Below, piece by piece: positions 18,730 to 27,711 of a stretch of 64,000 bases of DNA. The DNA is taken from positions 186,001 to 250,000 of the forward strand of contig CAJXVS010000001.1 in NCBI GenBank assembly GCA_913061265.1. The letters run 5' to 3'. Every line of letters starts with the position of its first letter. Position 1 is the stretch's first letter. The position numbers were made by a program, and so were the translations under genes. Below the pieces are notes generated by a model that was not told the DNA's origin, searched no databases, and saw only the letters and a program-made list of their open reading frames with translations. Origin of the DNA: an uncultured Halobacteriovorax sp. (GTDB lineage: Bacteria; Bdellovibrionota; Bacteriovoracia; Bacteriovoracales; Bacteriovoracaceae).

Positions 18730-20163
18730 CTATCGTCTCATCTGAGTTTCGCGAGTTAAAACTTCTCCATTTAGCATTAGAATTTCAACAGTAACTGTCG
18801 TTGTACCTTTCTTCTTAACTTTAAAATACTTTGAAAAGTTTGAAGACCTATCAGTTGCACGAGATCCTTTAAAAAGGTTCGTCACTGAATACTTAACACT
18901 TACAATGTCAGCAAGAGCTTCAGCAGATCCAGTAACTGTAGCAGTTACTTTCTTGTTCTTAGCAACAGCTGAGTTCTTCATAGTAAGCTTAAGATCTAAT
19001 GAGCTATAGTCAGCATTAAGAGTGTTTAAGCTAGCATCAAACCCTAGCATTCTCTTAAGAGTGACCTTCTTAACTTCTTTTTCTGCTTCAAAAGAAAGAA
19101 GAGCTCTTTCTTCAGAAAGTAGAGTCGTTCTAGCAGAAACTAGGTCATCAAAGCTGATCTGATTTCCTTTAAAAAGGATTTCTTTCTCAGCTACGTCTTT
19201 CTTAGTTTCAAAGATGATTTCTTCTTGAATAGCGATTCTCTCATTGATGATCGCGATGTCTTTATAAGTTGCATAAACTTGATTTCTGATCTTAAGTTCA
19301 GTTCTTTTTCCCTGAAGCTCGATTACTCTTACTTTACTTTTTTCAATAGAAACTAGAGCTGGGTAATCAAATCCAATCCCTTCAAAGCTGATGAATGACC
19401 ATCTAGCTGATGCTTCCATATACTTAGCGCCTTCTCTCATGAAGAAGTTCTGAGCAAGTTCTGGTGAGTTATTAAGGGCAAGAACAGTTCCTTCTTCAAT
19501 TGAATTTGGAACCATATCAGTTGTCATCTCTGGTAGTTCGGCAAGAACATACTCTTGAGTAGGAACTCTACTTAAGGCCATGTTCATGGCGTATTTTTCG
19601 GCTCTAATGATGCTGTTAAGAGCGAATACTTGTTGCTTATGACTCTTAAGGTTCTTCTTAGCTACGAAGACTTGTCCACGAGTAGCAGCTCCAAGAGCTT
19701 CTCTAACTTCCATCGTCTTAACGATTTCAGTTAAAAGTTTAGTTTGCTCATCAGCTGATACAGCTAGTTTTTCTTGAAACTTAATCTTGATAAAACTCTT
19801 AGTAAGTCCTTCAAGGATGTTTAATCTTAAAGCTTCTGTTGCAAAAGATTCTGCTACTGCAAATTCTTGAGAGGCTTGGTACTCAAACCATTCAGAAGGA
19901 GTAGGAAGGAAAGCTTGAGCAACGCCAAGAGTAGTGTTTAGTCTTGTCATCTCAATGCTTAAACGCGGTAAGAACTGCCCAAGAGCAACTTGAACGCCCT
20001 TTTGAGCCTGGTAGTATTTTTCGTATTGAATCTTAATATCTAAGTTGTCACTTAGAACTTCTGATCGAACGTCTTCAAGCGTAAGCACATCGACTGCAAA
20101 TAGTCTAAATGACAGGGAAAAGATCCCTAAGATGAGTAATAATTTTAAGCCAGCGTTTTTCAT
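18730..20163 (-). CDS. TolC-like outer membrane protein, paralogue with YEATS-like tail
   Basis: A 477-residue paralogue of the next gene. After the signal peptide (about 1-23) come two helical hairpins of OEP type (YQAQKGVQVALGQFLPR near 47; REALGAATRGQVFVAKKNL near 155). The shared LPT/SxW-x-x-QA segment near 85 marks the two as recent relatives. The C-terminal 80 residues again hold the extra beta domain (SVKYSVTNLFKGSRATDR, then GTTTVTVEILMLNGE), equivalent to that of the paralogue. A GGGAGAA ribosome binding site precedes the ATG. It is likely the first gene of a three-gene transcript with 17214-18707 and 15916-17184. The export partner and substrate are unknown. Confidence 0.72.
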   Translation of the reverse strand: MKNAGLKLLLILGIFSLSFRLFAVDVLTLEDVRSEVLSDNLDIKIQYEKYYQAQKGVQVALGQFLPRLSIEMTRLNTTLGVAQAFLPTPSEWFEYQASQEFAVAESFATEALRLNILEGLTKSFIKIKFQEKLAVSADEQTKLLTEIVKTMEVREALGAATRGQVFVAKKNLKSHKQQVFALNSIIRAEKYAMNMALSRVPTQEYVLAELPEMTTDMVPNSIEEGTVLALNNSPELAQNFFMREGAKYMEASARWSFISFEGIGFDYPALVSIEKSKVRVIELQGKRTELKIRNQVYATYKDIAIINERIAIQEEIIFETKKDVAEKEILFKGNQISFDDLVSARTTLLSEERALLSFEAEKEVKKVTLKRMLGFDASLNTLNADYSSLDLKLTMKNSAVAKNKKVTATVTGSAEALADIVSVKYSVTNLFKGSRATDRSSNFSKYFKVKKKGTTTVTVEILMLNGEVLTRETQMRR

Positions 20164-20310
20164 TGTGTTCTCCCAAACCCTAATAAGTTTTGAATATTTT
20201 GTTACATTTTATATTTTTATAAGCTTCTTAAACTAAATCATATATGTGTGACTAACCACTTCATTGAGGTGACTCTGTAAAAAGGTAAGGGTTTTGAAAA
20301 ATGTTCTGGG

Positions 20311-23220
20311 TTATCTATCGAGCCAAGTGTAGCTGCCTGGATAAGTTTGCATTAAAACCCCACGTTTCAATTTCCTTAATCTATCTAATTTTAAATATTT
20401 ACCTGTTCCATCATCTTTATGGTGAACTGATCTTTGAAAGGTCACCGCTGGCACTTGCTCGCCCTTAACAGGATCAAGAATGAATCCACCCGTTCCTTGA
20501 AAGCCGCCATGAGAGCTATCATTTTCATAAGAGCTCCATCTTCCTATTGATTCAACCCAGACACCACTTGAGAGAGGTCCGTGAACTGAACCTGCTTCAT
20601 CCATTAGATGAATCATTCCATCAATCTCAATTCCCATTGTCTTCCCAGCAGTTCCGCTTAAAAGAGAACCTTTAGGAAGACCTATAGCTCTTAGGCCCTC
20701 TTCAATCTTGAAGGCCTTAAGAACATCATCTTCAATAAGAGTGACGTAATTGGACCCATGATTTACATAATCCACTTCGCCTTCGTAAAGAATATTTAGT
20801 CCCAGAGTGTCACCTACTCTTAACATTTGCGCATTTTCTTTATAGATCCAAAGACCATTTTCTAATGAAGTGAGAAATTCACGGCCTTCTGTGAGAACTG
20901 AACTGACAGTACTAGCTTCAAGGTTAAAGAGAAGCTCTACATTTTCATCATCACTATTAGTCCCTGCTATAATCGCCGTCTTAGAATCAATGCCTCTAAA
21001 GACTTGAGACCATAGTCTTTTTGCTCCAAGCTTGAACTCTTTAAGGCCTTCTTCGCTAAGGACATAATAAAAGTTAACATCCCCTTCTAGGAAAAAGATC
21101 TTCTCTCCAAGAACCTTAATAGGAGCCGACTTCTCTAGGTTTATAAGAAGTGAATCTCCTCTTCTTTCTACAAAAAGAATCGAATCATTATTCTTTGAGA
21201 CGATGGCCCCAAAAGCTCCAGTCCAATAGACTCTTGAGATCTCAAGAGCTGCCCTAAGAGTAACAGGGGCTCCAAGAGCTCCTTTAGAATCAACGGGGTA
21301 TAGTTTATCCTGAACCTTAATAAGGCCCTTTCCAAGATTGTTTAGACTTAAGAAGTCATTCTTTGGGAAGTTAACTCTAGATTGAGAGATAAGATCATAA
21401 GCTTGAGAGTTATCTAAGACCGCAACAGAATCATCTGTTATCTCTATATGCTTAGAGGCAGGAAGATGAAAGGAGTTGGCAAGAGCCTCGCCCCAACTAA
21501 AGTTCTTACTAGCTCTTGGATCACTATTAAAGAATGGAATCCGGTCATTCCAGGCCAGTAGTGACATCTCAAGGTTACTGGCCTTGATAATTTTAGCATT
21601 AAGGTCAATATCAAGATCATTCTGGCAGTTCTCACTTGGAAACATTTGGCAGAAGTTTCTTATTAAGTAATTATGCTGAGAGATCTTTTGATCAAGCTCA
21701 AAGGTATTAGCGTCCCAGAACCAATTTCCCTTAGGAAAACAGTTCTTCTCACAGCTGCCTCTTTCATTGACTCGCGCTTCTCGATCCTTAAATAAAGGAG
21801 TTAGTCTTGAGGCCATAAGTTCTGCCATGCCTTCAGTTGTAATAGTCCATCTTGCGTTCAGCGGATCTCTTGGATCAAAGGAGACCTGACCTTCTTTAAA
21901 GAGGTAACGGGCCTGATCCATATTGATAGTGATGCCCTGGACAGTGAACTTTTCTTTCTTTAAGGCCTCTAGCCAACGCTCTTTCATCTTAGGAAAGACG
22001 GGAACTAAGCTCTCAACTAAGAGATCAAGCGACTTAAAGAGTTTTCTAATCTTTCTATCTCGGCTGGGCGTTGAATAAGCATCATAAGCAGCGCTTCCTG
22101 GTGAGCAATCAACGATGAGGCAGGCCTCATAGCCTTCTATTACCACTGACTTTCTAAACTCTAGAGTCTCTAGGACATCTTTTAATCCAGCATTGATTAA
22201 GATCTCTTTTGAGAAGTCAGGCCTTACCGCTTTAAAGACGCCAAGAGCAAAGGATTCTCCAGGGCCTACAAAGTCATCATCATACTGATTAAGCCCATAA
22301 GAAGAATGACTCTTCTCTCTTTTTAATTCAAAGTCTCTTCCATCTTTCACGGCCCATCTCATAGCGCGAAAGCCGCTAGAATCAATAAGGGGTCTTTCAA
22401 AGTTTAAGAAGACTTCTTCACTAAGGCGCCTAAGGCCACGAGGTACAGTAGAGGCGCGCATAATAAGGGGAATTTCAGTTAGGCTAGAAAAGTTTGTCTC
22501 CGCCACAATCCGAACATGACCTGAGACGTCTTCTAGATTTAAGAAGAAGGTTCCCTCTAATAAAGTCTCTGAACTGATCTTAATAGGATAACTATCCTTC
22601 CAAACGGAATGAGTATAAGTATTGTTCATCAAGTAATTAAGAGCTGTCATAAAGAGCTTATCTTTATGCCATGTCTGATGAGTGGGGAGCTTCTTCCAGC
22701 TCTTCACCATATCTTCATTAGAGAAAATCTTACTTGATCCTGCCATAGTATTAGCGGCAGGCAACTTGTGAATTCTAGAGAAGATCCATCTAAGGCCAAT
22801 AATCACATCAGCGCAATCAGTTTCAATTCCATACTCAACAAAGAAATCAGTTGTTAGGTTATTCCTAAGCCACTCAGCGTACCTAGCTTCCCATTTCATA
22901 GACCAAGTTTCAGTCGCCTTCCATAGGCGTTTGTTCCTAGCTGGGTCCATATCTTCATAGACTTCGTAGTTGATCTTATCTGTTCTCGTAAATGATTTAA
23001 GGATTGTTTTAATTTCGGCCAGAGAATCAAACCTTTTTGACGAAGTCCTCTCTTGAAACTCACCAGTTTTGGCGGCAAATTGATCAAGCTGCCAAGAACC
23101 GTCAATTTCATAGGCGACGGCAAAACGGATCTTTCCGTCTTCTTTTAATTGCCATTTATACTCTGAAGCCGAAAGGCTCAAAGTGGCCATTAAACTTATT
23201 AATAATAAGAACGCTCGCAT
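20311..23220 (-). CDS. Large secreted protein, papain-like core and propeller-like C-terminus
   Basis: A 969-residue protein with a signal peptide (MRAFLLLISL start, cleavage near SAS). The start is ATG 23220 with GAGGG 10 bases upstream; the longer frame to 23256 would bury the signal. Near residue 145, YGIETDCADVI resembles the Cys motif of NlpC/P60 or transglutaminase-like enzymes, and SGHVRIV near 235 fits the downstream catalytic His strand. This suggests a cysteine peptidase or amidase core, a weak inference. From about 640 to 930 there are recurring beta-strand blocks (VYWTG, LFVERRGD, FYYVLSEEGL, LWIYKEN) that look like an irregular beta-propeller. No named family is recognised. It is alone between the TolC-like genes and uvrB. 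Confidence 0.7.
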   Translation of the reverse strand: MRAFLLLISLMATLSLSASEYKWQLKEDGKIRFAVAYEIDGSWQLDQFAAKTGEFQERTSSKRFDSLAEIKTILKSFTRTDKINYEVYEDMDPARNKRLWKATETWSMKWEARYAEWLRNNLTTDFFVEYGIETDCADVIIGLRWIFSRIHKLPAANTMAGSSKIFSNEDMVKSWKKLPTHQTWHKDKLFMTALNYLMNNTYTHSVWKDSYPIKISSETLLEGTFFLNLEDVSGHVRIVAETNFSSLTEIPLIMRASTVPRGLRRLSEEVFLNFERPLIDSSGFRAMRWAVKDGRDFELKREKSHSSYGLNQYDDDFVGPGESFALGVFKAVRPDFSKEILINAGLKDVLETLEFRKSVVIEGYEACLIVDCSPGSAAYDAYSTPSRDRKIRKLFKSLDLLVESLVPVFPKMKERWLEALKKEKFTVQGITINMDQARYLFKEGQVSFDPRDPLNARWTITTEGMAELMASRLTPLFKDREARVNERGSCEKNCFPKGNWFWDANTFELDQKISQHNYLIRNFCQMFPSENCQNDLDIDLNAKIIKASNLEMSLLAWNDRIPFFNSDPRASKNFSWGEALANSFHLPASKHIEITDDSVAVLDNSQAYDLISQSRVNFPKNDFLSLNNLGKGLIKVQDKLYPVDSKGALGAPVTLRAALEISRVYWTGAFGAIVSKNNDSILFVERRGDSLLINLEKSAPIKVLGEKIFFLEGDVNFYYVLSEEGLKEFKLGAKRLWSQVFRGIDSKTAIIAGTNSDDENVELLFNLEASTVSSVLTEGREFLTSLENGLWIYKENAQMLRVGDTLGLNILYEGEVDYVNHGSNYVTLIEDDVLKAFKIEEGLRAIGLPKGSLLSGTAGKTMGIEIDGMIHLMDEAGSVHGPLSSGVWVESIGRWSSYENDSSHGGFQGTGGFILDPVKGEQVPAVTFQRSVHHKDDGTGKYLKLDRLRKLKRGVLMQTYPGSYTWLDR

Positions 23221-23296
23221 CGAATTTACCCTCACAATAGGCCCGGAGTAGACCAAATGTGAGCTAGAATTTAAAGGTTAGTGAAAAAATGACAGG

Positions 23297-25291
23297 CTAA
23301 ATAAAGAGCTTAGCCTCTACAAGTTGCTTGATTTCATCTCGAATCTTGGCCGCTTCTTCAAAGTTGAGCTGCCTTGACTCCTCTTTCATGCGTATCTTGA
23401 GCTCAGAAATTTGAGCGTCGATATTCTCAACACTTAGAGCTTCGTACTTAACAGTCTTCTTATCTGATCTAGATTTCTTTCCTCTGAGAGTTTCAATAAC
23501 CCCCGAGCTTATAGACTTCGAAATTGTCGTTGGGGTAATTCCATGTTTTGTATTGTGGGCCTCTTGAATACTTCTTCTTCTGGCCGTTTCAGACATGGCC
23601 TTCGCCATGGATTTTGTTTCTTTATAAGCGTAGAGGATTACCTTCCCTTCACTATTTCTCGCTGCACGCCCAATTGTCTGAATCAAGGAGCGCTCTGATC
23701 TTAAGAAGCCCTCTTTATCAGCATCTAAGATTCCTACTAAGGAAACTTCAGGCAAATCGAGTCCTTCTCGAAGAAGATTAATCCCTACTAAGATATCAAA
23801 TTCACCGAGGCGTAAATCTCTTAGGATCTCCATCCTCTCTAGAGTCACAATATCACTATGAAGGTAACGAATCCTCATACCGGCGCTTCTATAAAAACTT
23901 GTTAATTCTTCAGCAAGCTTCTTAGTTAGAGTCGTGATCAAGACTCTAAAGCCTTTCTTAATTTCTTTCTTGGCCTCAACTAAAAGATCATCTACTTGGT
24001 TAGTGGCGTCTCTCACTTCAATCAAAGGATCAAGAAGACCCGTAGGGCGGATGATCTGTTCTACGTATTCTCCATGAGTATGCTCTAACTCATAATTACC
24101 TGGAGTCGCCGAGACATACATGGTCTGCTTAAGCTTCTTTTCAAACTCATGAAACTGAAGAGGCCTATTATCAAGGGCGCTAGGAAGCCTAAAGCCAAAG
24201 CCCACGAGGTTCTCTTTTCGAGACCTATCCCCTTTATACATGGCACCTACTTGAGAGACAGTTATATGAGATTCATCAATGATCATTAAGAAATCATCGC
24301 CAAAGTAATCAATCAAAGTCGGAGGTGGTTCCCCCTCTTTAGCTCCGGTTAAATGACGGGAATAGTTTTCAATCCCAGAGCAAAACCCCATCTCTTCTAA
24401 CATCTCAAGATCAAGCATTGTCCGCTGTTCTAAGCGCTGCTTTTCAACTAATTTTTCTTGCGCCTGAAGCTCTTGGAGACGGGCCCGAAGCTCTAACTTA
24501 ATCGCCTCTGTCGCTTTTTCTAACTTATCTTCACTTACTACGTAATGAGACTTCGGATAGATTGTCGCCTTCTTAAGCGTATAAAGAGTCTTCCCTCGAA
24601 GAGGATCAACCACAGAGATATTTTCAATCTCATCATCAAAGAATTCAATTCGTATAACATCACTATCTTCATGGGCAGGAAAGACTTCCACTAAGTCTCC
24701 TCTTACGCGAAAACAACCTCTAGAGAAGTCGATATCATTTCTTTCATACTGAATAGAGATAAGAGTCTTAAGAAAGTCATCCCTATCAATAGTATCCCCA
24801 ACAAAAAGTGTTTTCCTTTGATCCCCATACTCTGATGGTGAACCAATTCCGTAGATACAACTGACCGAGGCCACAACAATGACATCATCGCGCTCTAATA
24901 AAGAACGGGTGGCGCTATGGCGGAGCTTATCGATCTCATCATTAACTGAGGCGTCTTTTTCTATATAGGTATCTGATCCCACCACATAGGCTTCAGGCTG
25001 ATAGTAATCATAGTATGAAACAAAGTACTCAACGGCATTTTCAGGAAAGAACTCCTTGAATTCAGCGTAGAGCTGGGCCGCCAGGGTTTTATTATGGGCC
25101 AAGATAAGAGTCTTCTTCCCAGTCTTTTCAATAAGGTTGGCCATGGTAAAGGTCTTACCCGAGCCAGTTACTCCTAAAAGAGTTTGTTCTCTCTTTCCGT
25201 CTTTATAACCTTTAACTAAGGCCTTAATAGCAGCGGGCTGATCCCCAGTGGGGCTGAACTTGCTGACTAATTTAAAGACTGACTCACTCAT
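23297..25291 (-). CDS. uvrB: Excinuclease ABC subunit B
   Basis: UvrB, the helicase-like damage-verification subunit of nucleotide excision repair. Residues 39-47 give Walker A (GVTGSGKT). The beta-hairpin region [10 protein letters not shown] follows near 93, the DEAD-like motif DESH near 338 and helicase motif [10 protein letters not shown] near 540. The C-terminal UVR domain ([29 protein letters not shown] pattern) binds UvrC. Its length of 664 residues is standard. It is divergent from lysA with 40 bases between start codons. The minus-strand start lacks a clear ribosome binding site, although TACAAG lies just upstream. Confidence 0.98.
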   Translation of the reverse strand: MSESVFKLVSKFSPTGDQPAAIKALVKGYKDGKREQTLLGVTGSGKTFTMANLIEKTGKKTLILAHNKTLAAQLYAEFKEFFPENAVEYFVSYYDYYQPEAYVVGSDTYIEKDASVNDEIDKLRHSATRSLLERDDVIVVASVSCIYGIGSPSEYGDQRKTLFVGDTIDRDDFLKTLISIQYERNDIDFSRGCFRVRGDLVEVFPAHEDSDVIRIEFFDDEIENISVVDPLRGKTLYTLKKATIYPKSHYVVSEDKLEKATEAIKLELRARLQELQAQEKLVEKQRLEQRTMLDLEMLEEMGFCSGIENYSRHLTGAKEGEPPPTLIDYFGDDFLMIIDESHITVSQVGAMYKGDRSRKENLVGFGFRLPSALDNRPLQFHEFEKKLKQTMYVSATPGNYELEHTHGEYVEQIIRPTGLLDPLIEVRDATNQVDDLLVEAKKEIKKGFRVLITTLTKKLAEELTSFYRSAGMRIRYLHSDIVTLERMEILRDLRLGEFDILVGINLLREGLDLPEVSLVGILDADKEGFLRSERSLIQTIGRAARNSEGKVILYAYKETKSMAKAMSETARRRSIQEAHNTKHGITPTTISKSISSGVIETLRGKKSRSDKKTVKYEALSVENIDAQISELKIRMKEESRQLNFEEAAKIRDEIKQLVEAKLFI

Positions 25292-25319
25292 AAATCTTGT
25301 ATCCGATTCGCTTTCGCGT

Positions 25320-25331
25320 TAAAATTTTTAA
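25320..25331 (+). promoter_or_regulatory. -10 element abutting the lysA start
   Basis: TAAAAT at 25320-25325 is followed by exactly 6 bases and the lysA ATG. No ribosome binding site is present. The spacing would place transcription start on the A of the ATG, so lysA is probably read from a leaderless message. No convincing -35 box is visible. Confidence 0.5.
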
Positions 25332-26576
25332 ATGACTATAAAAAACTCTTCGCCGCTCTCTTATAAAAAGGGCAAGCTTCACTTTGATAATATACCACTG
25401 GCCTCAATCGCTCAAAGGGTTAAAACCCCTTTTTATCTCTATAGCGAAAAGACTTTGCTCGACAATTACGGCCTCTTCTTAGACTCGGCCCTAGAGGCCA
25501 ATATAGAAAAGCCTCTTATCTGCTTTGCTCTTAAGGCAAACCCTAATTTAAAGCTTCTTAAGTCCCTGGCCCGTGCTGGCGCTGGCGCTGACATTGTTAG
25601 TCAGGGAGAATTAAAAAGGGCCCTTGATGCGGGAATAAAAGCTTCGAAGATAGTCTTCTCTGGCGTTGGTAAGACTGGTGAAGAGATAAAGAAAGGCCTA
25701 AAAGCTGGCATCTATTCATTCAATGTTGAATCCATTGAAGAGTTAGAGCTTATTAACTCTGAAGCTCGTAAACTTAAAAAGAAAGCAAGAGTGGCCTTTC
25801 GCTTAAACCCGAAGGTTCACGCTAAGACACATAAGCATATATCAACAGGCTTTAAGACGCATAAGTTTGGTCTCTTAAAAGAAGATATTCTTAAGTCGCT
25901 TAAAAAGAAGAGCCTCTGGAGCGATACTGATCTAGTTGGGCTCTCTATGCATATAGGCTCTCAGCTGACTTGTCTTAAGGCCACAAAGAAGGCCATCAAA
26001 GAACTTGGAAGCTTGGCCTTAGAAGTGAATAGACCTTTAGAGTTTCTAGATGTTGGTGGTGGGCTCGGCGTTGATTATGGGCCTGAGGAAGAAAAGCGTT
26101 TTTCTACTCCAAAACAATACATGGAGATTATCTCTTCTGAACTCGTTAGTAGTTTCTATAAGAAGTATTCCTTTGATCAAAAACCGAGGATTGTCTTTGA
26201 GCCAGGGCGGGTTATCGCAGCTCGGGCCGGGGCGTTTATTACGAGCGTAGTAAGAACAAAGAAGAGTGAAGATTGTCACTTTGCCATTGTCGATGGCGGG
26301 ATGAATGACTTTGTCCGCGCTTCACTCTATGGCGCTTATCACGATATCTTAACTGAGAAAAAAGCCGGAAAGAAAACTATCAAGACCGATATTGTAGGCC
26401 CTATTTGTGAAACGGCTGATTGCTTTGGAACTGCTAGGAGTCTTCCTTCATTAAAAGCTGGAGATCTAATTTCTGTATCTGATGTTGGAGCTTATGGGTT
26501 TTCAATGGCGAGTCACTATAATATGAGAAATCTTCCTAAAGAAGTTGTGATTAGTCTAAAAGGGAAGCTCTCTTAA
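25332..26576 (+). CDS. lysA: Diaminopimelate decarboxylase
   Basis: LysA decarboxylates meso-diaminopimelate to lysine, the last step of the pathway. The PLP-binding Lys sits in FALKANPNLKLL near residue 64. The GGGLGVDYG phosphate loop is near 240, EPGRVIAARAG near 296, DGGMNDFVRASLYGAYH near 331 and the substrate Cys motif GPICETADCFG near 357. The fold and length (414) are normal. The end (MASHYNMRNLPKEVVISLKGKLS) is about 10-15 residues shorter than usual, lacking the common Arg-Arg-Glu tail. Its last 26 bases overlap the 3' end of the convergent S41-like gene. I see no frameshift that would restore a tail. Confidence 0.96.
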   Translation: MTIKNSSPLSYKKGKLHFDNIPLASIAQRVKTPFYLYSEKTLLDNYGLFLDSALEANIEKPLICFALKANPNLKLLKSLARAGAGADIVSQGELKRALDAGIKASKIVFSGVGKTGEEIKKGLKAGIYSFNVESIEELELINSEARKLKKKARVAFRLNPKVHAKTHKHISTGFKTHKFGLLKEDILKSLKKKSLWSDTDLVGLSMHIGSQLTCLKATKKAIKELGSLALEVNRPLEFLDVGGGLGVDYGPEEEKRFSTPKQYMEIISSELVSSFYKKYSFDQKPRIVFEPGRVIAARAGAFITSVVRTKKSEDCHFAIVDGGMNDFVRASLYGAYHDILTEKKAGKKTIKTDIVGPICETADCFGTARSLPSLKAGDLISVSDVGAYGFSMASHYNMRNLPKEVVISLKGKLS

Positions 26577-27711
26577 GAGAATTACTCTCCCCCATAACTG
26601 TAGGCATAACACCTACGCCCTCATAGAGAGATCCATTTTGCCGCCAAACTAAGCAGCTAGGATAGGTTAGGATTGAGTTTGAAAACTCAGTTTTTAAAGG
26701 ATCTCCTGCTCCGCCGTGAGTTCTCTCACCCACAAGGTTTCTCGACTCAGCATCTTTTAAAACTCCTGCCACTACTTCACAGGCACTAAAACAGCCCCCA
26801 TTGATCAAGACAGTAATAGGCTTTTCTCCGAGGCTCGCTGGTAGTGGTTCGATGAATTCTGTGATCTTCTCTTTACCTACAAATTGATAGCTATAGAGAA
26901 AGGCCTTCTTAGAAATAAAATGACCTAAGAGGTAGCGCACTTCTTGATCAGCTCCCCCTCCATTATCTCGGAGGTCTAAGATAATTTTTTCATAAAAATC
27001 CGCAACTTCAACCTGCCTATCAAGAGCAATCTTAAAGTTATTAAAGATGTCCTCTCTCTTATCAGACTTTCCTTCGCACCAAAAGCTATTCACCTTGATA
27101 ACATAGATTGATTCATCAAAGGGATAACCCGTGATGCAAGCGGGCCTTGAAGGCCTCTTCTTCTTTTCTATTTGCAGAGAAGATTTATCATTTAGACCGA
27201 GACGGCCAACATCAAAGAGCCCCTCATTTCTTGATTCAATCATTTTAAGGGTTCTATATCTTTTTCCGTGAATTGATGAAGCGCTTACATGATGACTATG
27301 TTCTTCTACCCATTTCTCTACTGGTATTGAATCCACTTCAAGGACTTCTTTGAATTCTACTTCACCTGGAACCTTGGCGAAGACCTTCTTTTGAATCTTA
27401 AGTTCTACTTGAAAGTAATCCTCTTTGAATTCACGTTTTTCATTGAGGACAAGATGACCATCTCCCATCTTTTGAATAAGGCTTTGATAAAGAGGAAGGT
27501 GATCTCTTAACTTCTTATCCTTACTTAAGGCCTCAATTGAAGCGATAACTTGATCTTTATGACCTTGATTCACTTTAAGATTGGCGTACTTATTCTTTAA
27601 GGTATCAATAAGGACTGCTTCTTCAGATTTGAAGAAGCAGCCATTTAATAAAAGTGTTATTGTGAAAAGAATGATCTTCAACTTACTTATAAGACCATGA
27701 ATAAGTTCCAT
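26551..27711 (-). CDS. S41-family peptidase-like lipoprotein
   Basis: A periplasmic or outer-membrane lipoprotein of the S41 (C-terminal processing peptidase/IRBP) superfamily. The signal runs to the lipobox LLNGC. The S41 core includes YVIKVNSFWCEG near 210, ILDLRDNGGGADQEVRYL near 245 and VLINGGCFSACEVVAG near 290 with the nucleophile-position Ser. The position that holds Lys in tail-specific proteases (G-E-x-T-x-G-K-G) reads GERTHGGAG, so the Lys is absent, as in the IRBP-like group. Start is uncertain: ATG 27711 lies within the end of cysS. A TTG at 27681, one base past the cysS stop, would give the cleaner lipoprotein signal MKIILFTITLLLNGC. Both imply coupling to cysS. Confidence 0.8.
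   Translation of the reverse strand: MELIHGLISKLKIILFTITLLLNGCFFKSEEAVLIDTLKNKYANLKVNQGHKDQVIASIEALSKDKKLRDHLPLYQSLIQKMGDGHLVLNEKREFKEDYFQVELKIQKKVFAKVPGEVEFKEVLEVDSIPVEKWVEEHSHHVSASSIHGKRYRTLKMIESRNEGLFDVGRLGLNDKSSLQIEKKKRPSRPACITGYPFDESIYVIKVNSFWCEGKSDKREDIFNNFKIALDRQVEVADFYEKIILDLRDNGGGADQEVRYLLGHFISKKAFLYSYQFVGKEKITEFIEPLPASLGEKPITVLINGGCFSACEVVAGVLKDAESRNLVGERTHGGAGDPLKTEFSNSILTYPSCLVWRQNGSLYEGVGVMPTVMGESNSLKRASLLD

Noticed and set aside
26577-26620. Possible frameshift truncating lysA
   Set aside because: Reading the downstream bases in other frames does not restore a recognisable LysA tail, and the convergent gene is intact there.
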